A DNA stretch of 64,000 nt from Rudaea sp. 3F27F6 (GTDB lineage: Bacteria > Pseudomonadota > Gammaproteobacteria > Xanthomonadales > Rhodanobacteraceae). The notes under the pieces were generated by a model. The model was not told the origin of the DNA and did not search any database. It was given only the letters and a program-made list of their open reading frames with translations. Position numbers and translations under genes: made by a program. Positions 35,155-42,392 of the stretch are shown here, in pieces (within the stretch, counting starts at the first letter, position 1; every line of letters begins with the position of its first letter). The DNA lies in assembly GCF_005503555.1 (NCBI RefSeq), contig NZ_SCNG01000002.1, positions 620,001 through 684,000 on the forward strand, written 5' to 3'.

Positions 35155-35565
35155 ATGTCTCAATTTCGTCGAGAACTGCTTATCGTGTTCGGCATGTTCG
35201 CCGCGATGCTGTGCTTATCTGCTCGCCAGCTCCGCAACGAGGTCTTGCTGTCTCAACACACTCAGCAAGTTCAAGCTATCGTCGTTTCCAAGCAATCCCA
35301 CGCTTGGATCGGATATACCTACTTGGTCAATGGCATCACTCACGAGGGAGCCACGCCTGCGGCGGCCACAGGCAAACCTATCGACAAGGTCCAACTTGGC
35401 GACACCTTCATCATCGCATATGACCCGAACCACCCGGACGTATCAGGCACCGCGAAGACTCGGGAGGTTATCGCTTCAACTATCCCGTTCTTGGTGTTTG
35501 GCCTTGTCGTTGCGGTCGGTATTGTTTTTGCGCGCAATTTCGCCCGCTTGCGGTCTGCCGCCTAA
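35155..35565 (+). CDS. DUF3592-like membrane protein, cassette gene
   Basis: 136 aa. N-terminal helix (LLIVFGMFAAMLCLSA), then an extracytoplasmic beta domain with VVSKQSHAWIGYTYLVNGIT and GDTFIIAYDPNHPDVSGTA, the pattern of DUF3592 proteins, and a C-terminal helix (IPFLVFGLVVAVGIVFA). Role unknown in the family. Confidence 0.7.
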   Translation: MSQFRRELLIVFGMFAAMLCLSARQLRNEVLLSQHTQQVQAIVVSKQSHAWIGYTYLVNGITHEGATPAAATGKPIDKVQLGDTFIIAYDPNHPDVSGTAKTREVIASTIPFLVFGLVVAVGIVFARNFARLRSAA

Positions 35566-35649
35566 CTATTCGCTCAAGCGGACCGCTGCGACAGCTTGCG
35601 GTATCCTCACACTCCCGGCGGTACCAGTTCCTTAGCTCAAGCGTTGGGC
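35560..35649 (+). repeat. attC
   Basis: R'' GCCTAACTATTCGCTCAAGC; R' GTTGGGC at 35643-35649. The left part of the right half (TCCCGGCGGTACCAGTTCC) is variant. Confidence 0.92.
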
Positions 35650-35656
35650 GTTACTT

Positions 35657-35956
35657 ATGGGCAAGACATCTGCTATCGCGAATATTCTTATTGGGCTCTC
35701 GCCGATCATCCTCGCTCTGCCCATCCCCGCATTCTTATCATTCCGTTCGGGTCTCAGCTTAGTGCTCGCCACTTTCGTCATGGTTTTCGGCTTCATCGCT
35801 TTTGCCGTTGCTAAGCTCGCGCGATTCAGGTCCGGCCGCTGGTTCTCGTTCGGCTATCGTGGCATGCCGAAATGGGGGCGCTACTCATACATTGGCGGCC
35901 TGGTTGCGGTCGCGTTCGGTGCAGTCGGTTCTCTCACCACAGTATGGCTGCGGTAA
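35657..35956 (+). CDS. Membrane protein, cassette gene, copy 1 of a duplicated cassette
   Basis: 99 aa with three helices (IANILIGLSPIILALPIPAF, VLATFVMVFGFIAFAVAKL, GGLVAVAFGAVGSLTTVWL) and a polar loop FRSGRWFSFGYRGMPKWGRY. Roughly 80 percent identical to the product at 43107; even the leader from attC to ATG (GTTACTT ATG) is shared. Not recognised otherwise. Confidence 0.68.
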   Translation: MGKTSAIANILIGLSPIILALPIPAFLSFRSGLSLVLATFVMVFGFIAFAVAKLARFRSGRWFSFGYRGMPKWGRYSYIGGLVAVAFGAVGSLTTVWLR

Positions 35957-35957
35957 C

Positions 35958-36048
35958 GCCCAACTATTCGCTCAAGCATGCCGCCATAGAGAGATTGCGG
36001 TAGCATGCTAAACATCGCGGCAGCGGCCGCTTAGCTCAAGCGTTAGGC
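35958..36048 (+). repeat. attC
   Basis: R'' GCCCAACTATTCGCTCAAGC; R' GTTAGGC at 36042-36048. The middle is nearly identical to the site at 28534. Confidence 0.93.
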
Positions 36049-36067
36049 ACCCAATGGAGAATCCGTC

Positions 36068-36454
36068 GTGAATCGTTTTGAGCGTGCTGCGCAGATATGG
36101 CCGTTGCTCGCGCTTTCCGCGCGCAACCGACAGGTTCTTACCTACGACCTGGTCGGAGACTTGATCGGTGTGCCCCGACAGGGCCTGGGGCAGCTCCTAG
36201 AGCCAATCCAGTCGTACTGCATCCTTGGCTCGCTTCCCGCTCTGAGCAGTCTGGTAGTTGGAGCGTCCTCGGGCTCGCCCGGCGAAGGATTCATTGCTTC
36301 ATCAGACGTCCCTCAAGAGCAAGCGCGAGTATTCGCCCGAGCTTGGCCCGCATCGCCAACGCCCGCACAGTTTGAAGAGGCCGCGATTCGCCTACCAAGC
36401 AATGGGGCCTCTCTTTCGCAGCTGCTAAGTGTGGCGCGCGGCGTGAGCGCCTAA
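36068..36454 (+). CDS. Hypothetical cassette protein with winged-helix-like start
   Basis: 128 aa from GTG 36068 with GGAG 9 bases upstream. Soluble. NRQVLTYDLVGDLIGVPRQG followed by LGQLLEPIQSYCI and LPALSSLVV resembles the helical DNA-binding subdomain layout of alkyltransferase-like folds (TYxxVAxxIG, then late conserved core), but there is no PCHR active site. A family of small proteins of this kind is common on plasmids and cassettes; function unknown. Confidence 0.58.
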   Translation: MNRFERAAQIWPLLALSARNRQVLTYDLVGDLIGVPRQGLGQLLEPIQSYCILGSLPALSSLVVGASSGSPGEGFIASSDVPQEQARVFARAWPASPTPAQFEEAAIRLPSNGASLSQLLSVARGVSA

Positions 36455-36538
36455 CTATCCGCTCAAGCGGACTGCCGCTGCCGGTCTGCGCTGGACTGCA
36501 ACGCATCGCTGCGGCAACCGCTTACTCAAGCGTTAGGC
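36449..36538 (+). repeat. attC
   Basis: R'' GCCTAACTATCCGCTCAAGC; R' GTTAGGC at 36532-36538. Confidence 0.92.
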
Positions 36539-36543
36539 TTCAG

Positions 36544-37482
36544 ATGATGATGGTTCGCCTCTTGCCAGTCTTGCTGTTTCTATGGTGTTTGATTGGCTGT
36601 GCCGGCAAGCTCTCGCGCACGGAAGAATCTCCCAGATGCGACATCGCTGCGTACACGGCGAAATTCGGCGAGACTAAGAGGACATGCATCGCACGACTCG
36701 TCGCCAAACGATGTGACAAGATTGACGAGTGTCAATTCGCATGTCAGATAAGCGGCAAATGGGACAATGTCGGCGGCGGTTGCGATCACATGTGCAACTA
36801 CGAGCGCGAGTTCGAGCTGCCGCCGGGCACAGAGATATGTGATTCACTCTCGAAATTAAGCATAACTACTCGGTCAAGTGACCGGCAAGGACGCCTAGCT
36901 TTGCCGGTGCGCTCTCCGCGCTGTTTGCTGTGTAAAATGGCAACCGTGACGACGATTACTGCTGCCGCCTTGAAATTCGCTTCTCAAAAGCACGCCGGTC
37001 AGACTCGGAAAGATGCTGCGGCGACTCCGTACATCACCCACCCTATCGCCGTGCGAGATCTACTTGTGGAGCACGGCGTTACCGATTCCGACGTTCTCTG
37101 CGCCGCGCTGCTGCACGATACGGTCGAGGACACCCAAACGACGGCCGCGGAACTGAGCACTCTATTCGGCAGTCGCGTGGCAGAACTCGTGCTCGCCGTG
37201 ACCGACGACAAGAGCCTCCCCAAAGCGGAACGTAAGCGGCTGCAGGTCGAACATGCACCCCAGCTTCCCGCCGGCGCGAAGCTGGTCAAGCTCGCGGACA
37301 AGATTTGCAACGTACGGGACGTGATCGACAACCCGCCGCCGTGGCCAACAGAGCGGAAGCGCGAGTACCTGCAATTGGCAGCACGCGTGGCTGGTGGCTT
37401 GCGCGGGACGAACGCCAGACTCGAACAGACCCTGCGTGACGAGATCGTGCGCGGCCTATCGACCCTCACTGCTTCGACGTAG
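36544..37482 (+). CDS. Lipoprotein cassette ORF reading in frame through its attC into the SAH gene
   Basis: The first about 105 codons are a lipoprotein: MMMVRLLPVLLFLWCLIGC with lipobox LIGC, then a Cys-rich domain (RCDIAAY, TCIARLV, RCDKIDECQFAC, GCDHMCNYE). At the attC R'' the usual stop is lost (GCATAAC read as AGC ATA ACT), so the frame stays open through the degenerate attC and joins the alarmone hydrolase at its Met (codon 132), 312 aa in all. The lipoprotein as made could carry a tail or be fused; I consider the SAH an independent gene. Confidence 0.6.
   Translation: MMMVRLLPVLLFLWCLIGCAGKLSRTEESPRCDIAAYTAKFGETKRTCIARLVAKRCDKIDECQFACQISGKWDNVGGGCDHMCNYEREFELPPGTEICDSLSKLSITTRSSDRQGRLALPVRSPRCLLCKMATVTTITAAALKFASQKHAGQTRKDAAATPYITHPIAVRDLLVEHGVTDSDVLCAALLHDTVEDTQTTAAELSTLFGSRVAELVLAVTDDKSLPKAERKRLQVEHAPQLPAGAKLVKLADKICNVRDVIDNPPPWPTERKREYLQLAARVAGGLRGTNARLEQTLRDEIVRGLSTLTAST
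36860..36936 (+). repeat. Degenerate attC between lipoprotein and SAH
   Basis: R'' GCATAACTACTCGGTCAAG is followed by the CGCCTAGCTTTGCCGGTGCG block; no R' box is recognisable. Confidence 0.6.
36937..37482 (+). CDS. Small alarmone hydrolase (SAH), HD-domain (p)ppGpp hydrolase-like
   Basis: 181 aa, the size of stand-alone MESH1/SAH enzymes that hydrolyse (p)ppGpp. The RelA/SpoT-type HD domain is complete: His19 (FASQKHAGQTRKD), THPIAV, His60-Asp61 with Glu64-Asp65 (LLHDTVEDT), and Asp121 (KLADKICNVRD). No synthetase domain. It could lower alarmone or act on related nucleotides. Start ATG 36937 follows a degenerate attC. Truncated relatives lie at 31788 and 38805, so the gene has been copied repeatedly here. 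Confidence 0.85.
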   Translation: MATVTTITAAALKFASQKHAGQTRKDAAATPYITHPIAVRDLLVEHGVTDSDVLCAALLHDTVEDTQTTAAELSTLFGSRVAELVLAVTDDKSLPKAERKRLQVEHAPQLPAGAKLVKLADKICNVRDVIDNPPPWPTERKREYLQLAARVAGGLRGTNARLEQTLRDEIVRGLSTLTAST

Positions 37483-37589
37483 GCAGATACGTCTACAAAT
37501 GGCGCGGCGGCTTCATAGCCGCCTACAGGGTCATGCCGATCGGCCGCCCCCCCCATTTCGGCAACGAAGGTTCGCCCAATGGCCATCAC

Positions 37590-37624
37590 GCGGCCCGGCT
37601 CGATGGAGTTCGGGCCGCAGTTTT
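37590..37624 (+). terminator. Terminator after the SAH gene
   Basis: GCGGCCCG ... CGGGCCGC followed by AGTTTT; the same hairpin as at 33628. An inverted GGCGGCT/AGCCGCC also lies at 37507-37524. Confidence 0.7.
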
Positions 37625-37663
37625 GGTGGCTCCGTTACTTGGATTGTCGTGCGCGTGGCCGCG

Positions 37664-37722
37664 ATGACCTGCGGTATCCTGACACTCCCAGCGGAAGCGG
37701 CCGATCAGCTCAGGCGTTGGGC
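37664..37722 (+). repeat. attC, right half
   Basis: CTGCGGTATCCTGACACTCCC ... GCTCAGGC and R' GTTGGGC at 37716-37722; no R''. Confidence 0.75.
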
Positions 37723-37750
37723 GTCATAGAACCTATACAGGAAAAATTGA

Positions 37751-38353
37751 ATGTCACGAACACGCCAAGTTCTGCTAGCAGCCGGTTTAGTGCCTCTTCC
37801 ATGGTTTCTGTTCTGGACAATCATCGGCGCCTTATTCGCACCTGGCTACAATTCCATCTCGCAACATGCTAGCAAGCTATTGCAATTTTCCGGAGTACCG
37901 AATGCTTGCGTCAGAATCGCAGCCATCGGGGCTGGCGTAGCATTTATAGGTTTTGCTGCCGGGCTGTGGCTAGCAACTGGTCGTCTATTCGCTCTCGGCG
38001 CTATCTGCTGGTTAGTTTTTGGGCTATCCATGGTAACCAACGGGATTTGGCCCTTGGGCCATCCGATGCATGGCTTTTACTCGATCGGAATAACCAATCT
38101 CATTGCTCCGGCTATGTCGCACATCGAATCAAAAACTTGGCCAAACTACCGTAGGGCATATGTCATTACTGCGCTCATCAGTTTCGCCGGAATCGTTTAC
38201 CTATGGCTAAATCTTGTCGGCGCAGACCCGGATGGTTTTCGGGGCCTCACCCAACGAGTGTTCTCTTCCATCAATTCGCTTTGGCCTTTCTTAGTTACGT
38301 TATTTTTACTTCGTAGCAGCACAACTCAATTCCAAGGTCAGCCCACAAGGTGA
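37751..38353 (+). CDS. DUF998-family membrane protein, cassette gene
   Basis: 200 aa with about six membrane helices. YNSISQHASKLLQFSGVPNA and GIWPLGHPMHGFYSIGITN match the conserved loops of DUF998 proteins. One of the largest genes in the array. Function of the family is not established. ATG 37751 is 28 bases after the attC. Confidence 0.75.
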   Translation: MSRTRQVLLAAGLVPLPWFLFWTIIGALFAPGYNSISQHASKLLQFSGVPNACVRIAAIGAGVAFIGFAAGLWLATGRLFALGAICWLVFGLSMVTNGIWPLGHPMHGFYSIGITNLIAPAMSHIESKTWPNYRRAYVITALISFAGIVYLWLNLVGADPDGFRGLTQRVFSSINSLWPFLVTLFLLRSSTTQFQGQPTR

Positions 38354-38354
38354 T

Positions 38355-38430
38355 GCCCAACTATCCGCCAATGCGGATCGCTGTGACGGGTTGCGATATC
38401 CTGGCTCCCAAGGCATCGGGAATGGTTGGC
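38355..38430 (+). repeat. Degenerate attC
   Basis: R'' GCCCAACTATCCGCCAATGC; right box GGTTGGC. The site at 42282 has the same unusual right part, and both precede the same gene type. Confidence 0.65.
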
Positions 38431-38465
38431 TTCCGCGTTCGACCGCGCAGCGGGACAGGTGGACT

Positions 38466-38732
38466 ATGAATTCCCCATGGCTGACGTTCAGTGTTGCTCT
38501 GACTGTCGCGCTCGCTATTTACTACTTTCTCGGCCGGCTCAATTTGAGCAGTTGGGTGCACGGATTGCTCGGCGCCAGTCTCTTCATCGCATCATTCTTC
38601 GCCATTGGCTATCTTCACCCTTGGCATGCGGTATCTCCGTGGCCAGGTTCCATCAATGCGTTTCTGGTGGGTTTGGCGGCCGGTGAGATATCTCGCGCCG
38701 TTCGTGGCAGTTCTAAGAATGAGGCCACGTAG
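38466..38732 (+). CDS. Small membrane protein, copy 1 of a duplicated cassette
   Basis: 88 aa (MNSPWLTFSVALTVALAIYY...). Two to three helices, then a polar end GEISRAVRGSSKNEAT. About 90 percent identical to the product at 42393. The start context GTGGACT ATG is shared too. Unknown function. Confidence 0.68.
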   Translation: MNSPWLTFSVALTVALAIYYFLGRLNLSSWVHGLLGASLFIASFFAIGYLHPWHAVSPWPGSINAFLVGLAAGEISRAVRGSSKNEAT

Positions 38733-38756
38733 TCATACGGTCTAGCAGGCAACAAG

Positions 38757-39000
38757 GATGCTTAGCTTTGCCGGTGCGCTAATCGCGCTATTTGCTGTGT
38801 AGAACGGCAGCCGGACCAAGATCACTGCTGCCGCCTTGAAATTCGCTTCCCAAAGGTACGCCGGCCAGACCCGGAAGGATGCTGCGGCGACTCCGTACAT
38901 CACCTATCCTACCGCTATAAATCGACGATGCGTGTGCTCGTAGCTCAATCTCGGGCTCAGCGCGAGGTCAAGGCTACTGATGGCGCCGGCGAAATGCGAG
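38757..39000 (+). pseudogene. Chimeric remnant: SAH N-terminus joined to a fragment of the 32499-type gene
   Basis: 38805-38921 reads TKITAAALKFASQRYAGQTR and KDAAATPYITYPTAI, matching SAH residues 6-38 with the metal ligand His19 changed to Tyr and HPI to YPT. From TATAAATCGACGATGCG on, the DNA matches 32580-32648 instead. The upstream GCTTAGCTTTGCCGGTGCG block matches that of the intact SAH. The join lies at a short shared TA-AAATCGA word. Confidence 0.7.
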
Positions 39001-39018
39001 CGATGCCCGCACCGTTCG

Positions 39019-39342
39019 CTACTTGATCAGAAGATCCTGCTCTTTCTTGCCGCCTTTGAGGGCCGCATTGAACCAACGCGGACGCTTCCCACGTCCACTC
39101 CAAGTCTGCGAGTGATCCGCTGGATTGCGATACTTCGGCGTAGCCGGCTTTCTGCTGCCCTTTCCTTTTCGAGCGCCACCGAACACGTCCTCCAGCGTCA
39201 GCCCCTCCACCTTGAGCAGCGCATGAATTTTCTCGCGCACCTTTACAACGCTCTCTTTCGCTACCTCCACTTTGCGCTGCTCGGCCTTCGCTATCAGTTC
39301 GGCGAGCTGTTTGTGATTCAGGGTTTTGAGATCAATTGCCAT
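39019..39342 (-). CDS. H-NS-family nucleoid protein
   Basis: 107 aa. An N-terminal helical oligomerisation part (LNHKQLAELIAKAEQRKVEV) and linker lead to the C-terminal AT-hook-like DNA-binding motif KYRNPADHSQTWSGRGKRP, the H-NS/XrvA signature of xanthomonads and betaproteobacteria. Such proteins silence AT-rich foreign DNA. It lies inside the low-GC array on the strand opposite to the cassettes, so it may keep this array quiet. Confidence 0.93.
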   Translation of the reverse strand: MAIDLKTLNHKQLAELIAKAEQRKVEVAKESVVKVREKIHALLKVEGLTLEDVFGGARKGKGSRKPATPKYRNPADHSQTWSGRGKRPRWFNAALKGGKKEQDLLIK

Positions 39343-39584
39343 AAGTTCCTCGTTGTCATCAAAAAGATGAACCGAGAACTATACCGCAAAAGTACTTTGA
39401 CCTTCATCCCGCGACTAACTCGCACTTAACCTTCCTTTCCCGAAATCACTCAATTGTCATTAATTAAAATTCATCGGTTTAAGAATACGATATTCTTCGT
39501 AGTAGGATGAGTTTGCCGCATGATCGTTGCATTCGGCAGCGCCAAAAAGGTGGCGATTCCATACAACGCTTAAGGAGTAGATTC
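39343..39584. promoter_or_regulatory. AT-rich divergent promoter region
   Basis: 240 bases between the H-NS gene and a secreted-protein gene, the most AT-rich stretch of the window (TCATTAATTAAAATTCATCG). Likely holds both promoters and is a plausible H-NS target. Confidence 0.5.
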
Positions 39585-40463
39585 ATGCAAGTTTCAAAAA
39601 CGAAGACAACTCCACAAAGTAAATTTGCCGCGACTGTCGCTTTCTGTCTCGGAACGATCTGCTCTGCGCCGTTGCATGCAGCATCTTGGTCAACCCAACT
39701 ATGGATTCCAAAAATCGTAGCGACCGGCTCATCAGCTCTCGGGCTAGACGGGATCCATAATGTAGTTCATCAGCAGCAGCTAGTTCTGTTTAAACCATGG
39801 GCCACTGGAGTCTCGTGCGGGGGCGCAGCAGTACCTGTAACTTTGACTTGGTACGACGATAATGGGAACGTTGTCGGATCATCGGGAACGGAATCGGTTG
39901 TCCCCTGCGGTAGAACCATCATTCCCGCTGTTGATCAGAAATATTCTGCCCCAGAGGGTTCGCATCTTAGGCTTTCTGCCTCAAGCGCTATTGTCGCAAC
40001 CTGGACGCTGGCTCCACAATATGAATGGCAAGTGCCTATATTGCTAGCGCAAGGAGGGCTCGATGGAGTAAATCCCTACGTGAGATGGGTATTTTCCGAC
40101 GTTAGCTATTTAAACAACTCAGCGTCCGGCGGGACATCCAATGGGTCAACACCCCCATACGCCAATACTTATAGCTTTAGCTCAGTACAAATCGTCAATC
40201 CGCAATCATTCGCCGTGACAGTAGATGTCGTGCTAGCGCCTGACTCAGGAGCAACAAACGATACCGCCTACACAATCCCAGCGCATGGCGCAAAGAGTAT
40301 CCGCCTAGATTCGACGTTGCCTTCATTCACTGGGCAAGTAATCGTTCAAGCACAAGGCAGCAACAAGATTCTGGTGTGGGGTACTTGGTTCCAGTACCCA
40401 GCAACCAATAGCGCGCCCCCGCCCGCCTTGCGTCAGCTCGATCCAATCGCGTTCAATCCGTAG
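39585..40463 (+). CDS. Secreted protein of unknown function
   Basis: 292 aa from ATG 39585, chosen for the AGGAG 8 bases upstream. Signal peptide to about residue 33 (FAATVAFCLGTICSAPLHAA). The mature protein is beta-rich, with VTLTWYDDNGNVVGSSGTES, VVATWTL-like repeats and VVLAPDSGATND, suggesting two Ig-like or jelly-roll domains. Few Cys. Not recognised. Confidence 0.65.
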   Translation: MQVSKTKTTPQSKFAATVAFCLGTICSAPLHAASWSTQLWIPKIVATGSSALGLDGIHNVVHQQQLVLFKPWATGVSCGGAAVPVTLTWYDDNGNVVGSSGTESVVPCGRTIIPAVDQKYSAPEGSHLRLSASSAIVATWTLAPQYEWQVPILLAQGGLDGVNPYVRWVFSDVSYLNNSASGGTSNGSTPPYANTYSFSSVQIVNPQSFAVTVDVVLAPDSGATNDTAYTIPAHGAKSIRLDSTLPSFTGQVIVQAQGSNKILVWGTWFQYPATNSAPPPALRQLDPIAFNP

Positions 40464-40481
40464 GTTTTGTCTAATCATAGC

Positions 40482-40506
40482 CCTCACGCCTGCATGGCGT
40501 GAGGGA
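40482..40506 (+). terminator. Hairpin after the secreted-protein gene
   Basis: CCCTCACGCC-TGCAT-GGCGTGAGGG, a perfect 10-bp stem, 19 bases after the stop codon. Confidence 0.65.
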
Positions 40507-40598
40507 GCTAATGCCCGCAGGGGCGACGAAATAGAACCCCGCTCGGCCCGCAGTTTCTCCCTGGAACTGTGGGCCGAATTAGTTCGGAGCCACGCTTG

Positions 40599-40674
40599 TA
40601 AAGCGAATCGCCGAGACGACTTGGAGTATGCTAGCGCTCCACGCGGCAGCCACCGCTTCACTCAAGCGTTAGGT
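40599..40674 (+). repeat. attC, left half degenerate
   Basis: GTAAAGCGAATCGCC ... TTGGAGTATGCTAGCG ... TCACTCAAGC, R' GTTAGGT at 40668-40674. Left half and the preceding 70 bases match 27489-27600. Confidence 0.75.
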
Positions 40675-40679
40675 ATTAC

Positions 40680-41246
40680 ATGATGCGCCTTGCTCGAATA
40701 TTCGGAACGATTGCACTCACCTTTGCAGTCGCAGCTCATGCCGATTCAAACATCTCGAAGATTGATCTGGCAAGGAAGCTTGTCAAACTCCTTCAACTAA
40801 CCGATATGTTCAACGACGATCTAAGCGCGTGTAAACGAGCTCATGATCCGCAAGTTGCCGCACTAAGTGCGTACAAATCGAACCCCCAAAGTTTTGAAGG
40901 GCTAACGCCAAGCTCATCGTATTGGCGCAAGGTTGTAGCTGTGTACGATAGCTTCCAACAGAGATCTTGCCGCTATACGACCAGCGAAGCTATTTCTGAA
41001 GATTTTGCAAAGCAATTCGCCGAGAAGGCAACAGAAGAGGACATGCGCGCTTCTATCAAATTTTATTCGTCACTCGCGGGACAAAGACTTCAAAGCGCGA
41101 CGCGTGAAGCAAATAAAGAGCTTCAAGCGCACTTGAATGAACTTACGCGACAGTCATATGATACTGCTCAGGAGCTGTATCAAAAAGAGATGCGTGAAGT
41201 CCTTATCGAATTCCATCGCCATCAAAAAGAAAATGACAATACCTAA
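40680..41246 (+). CDS. DUF2059-like secreted cassette protein
   Basis: 188 aa. Signal peptide at 1-21 (ARIFGTIALTFAVAAHAD). Helical mature part with SKIDLARKLVKLLQLTDMFN and later MRASIKFYSSLAGQRLQSAT, the two conserved blocks of DUF2059 proteins. Periplasmic; function unknown. ATG lies 6 bases after the attC. Confidence 0.72.
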   Translation: MMRLARIFGTIALTFAVAAHADSNISKIDLARKLVKLLQLTDMFNDDLSACKRAHDPQVAALSAYKSNPQSFEGLTPSSSYWRKVVAVYDSFQQRSCRYTTSEAISEDFAKQFAEKATEEDMRASIKFYSSLAGQRLQSATREANKELQAHLNELTRQSYDTAQELYQKEMREVLIEFHRHQKENDNT

Positions 41247-41330
41247 CTATTCGCTCAGACGAGCCGCCAGGTGTGAGTGCGGTAGCGTGTCAGCCCTCGC
41301 GGCAACGGCTGCTTAGCTCAGACGTTAGGT
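41241..41330 (+). repeat. attC
   Basis: R'' ACCTAACTATTCGCTCAGAC is complementary to the GTTAGGT at the start of its cassette; R' GTTAGGT at 41324-41330. Confidence 0.92.
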
Positions 41331-41334
41331 GCCC

Positions 41335-41898
41335 ATGCAGTGCATAAGGTTTCTACTCGTCGCTTTGCTTTTTGTTGTTACCTCTGCGCAGGGCAACGAG
41401 AAGATTGCTTACGAACTGTACAAGGTCCAAGAAGGAAAGCGCTTTGCGCTTGCGAGCGGCCAAAGAATCTATGATCCTGCCAAAGATTTTGTTGTGCACC
41501 TAGAGGAGAAAGATTCAAAGCCCTATGGAACAAGAAAGCAAATAGAGATTGCCAATGGCTATTCGGTCGGCATCCTAGACAAGCTAGACAGAGATGTGAC
41601 CGGGTTTGGCTTGTGGGTGGGACATCTTCCAGAGGGTTCGAACCCAAACAGATTTAGCTGGGAATGGTTCAGCCGTGCCGCTCCCGGACAGTTCAAGAAA
41701 TTGCTGGGCGGTGGAAAAATACACGTAACATTTTCGGGCATGCCTTATACCCAAGAGATAAGTAGAATTGAGTTTCTAGATACCATCGAGCTTGAGTATA
41801 TCGAGGATATTTGCTGCAAATCTAAAGGTGACGGGCCAACGCACGTACTAGTCATAGAAGCTGGCAGTGTTCTCGCATTCCCGACAGGCGGCGCCTAA
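41335..41898 (+). CDS. Secreted cassette protein
   Basis: 187 aa from ATG 41335. Signal peptide at 1-19 (FLLVALLFVVTSAQG). Mature part is polar alpha/beta with YELYKVQEGKRFALASGQRI, GFGLWVGHLPEG and IEYIEDICC-like end region. No family recognised. Ends in the attC R'' at 41893. Confidence 0.62.
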   Translation: MQCIRFLLVALLFVVTSAQGNEKIAYELYKVQEGKRFALASGQRIYDPAKDFVVHLEEKDSKPYGTRKQIEIANGYSVGILDKLDRDVTGFGLWVGHLPEGSNPNRFSWEWFSRAAPGQFKKLLGGGKIHVTFSGMPYTQEISRIEFLDTIELEYIEDICCKSKGDGPTHVLVIEAGSVLAFPTGGA

Positions 41899-41968
41899 CT
41901 ATTCGGTCAGGCGCCCCCCATGCCAGTCTGCGCTAGACTGACGTGCATCGCGGCAGAAGTCGCTTAGT
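41893..41968 (+). repeat. Degenerate attC
   Basis: R'' GCCTAACTATTCGGTCAGGC is intact; the right half decays after GTCGCTTAG and no R' is seen. Confidence 0.65.
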
Positions 41969-42281
41969 TTTGCCATTACGCACGCCTCGCATCGCTACAT
42001 TCGCAGTCTTTGGCCTAGTCTCATGACAGTCTTTCGCGGCTAGCACGCTAGCTTTATCGCGGGAAGAGGCTTTAGCAATTGCAGAGAGAGAGAAAGCGCA
42101 ACGAATCGACCTAAAGCGCTATGAACTTTCTAAATTTCCGCAAGAGTTAAGTACTGATCGGAACGAATAGATGTTTTACTATCAGAGCACTCGCCCCCTA
42201 TACCGCCCGGGTGCTTCTTCTGGATTTCCGTAAATCGCATTACAGGAGTTGCCAAGTACTTTCCAGACGAATAGGCAGCAT
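41969..42281. other. Decayed cassette remnant
   Basis: About 310 bases without an intact gene. A frame at about 42048-42170 reads LSREEALAIAEREKAQRIDL and KRYELSKFPQEL before a stop and looks like the end of a lost charged, helical protein. Confidence 0.4.
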
Positions 42282-42357
42282 GCTTGACTATTCTCTCAAG
42301 CAAACGGCTGCGACGGGGTGCGGAATCCTGGGCCTAATGACATCCAGAAGGATTGGC
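42282..42357 (+). repeat. Degenerate attC
   Basis: R'' GCTTGACTATTCTCTCAAGC; right box GATTGGC. Parallel to 38355. Confidence 0.62.
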
Positions 42358-42392
42358 TTCCCCGTTTCGACTACACAGCAGGATAGTGGACT

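Noticed and set aside
36544-37482. One genuine lipoprotein-HD fusion enzyme
   Set aside because: The junction is a recognisable attC remnant and the HD part starts with its own Met at the usual family length, so two genes are more likely.
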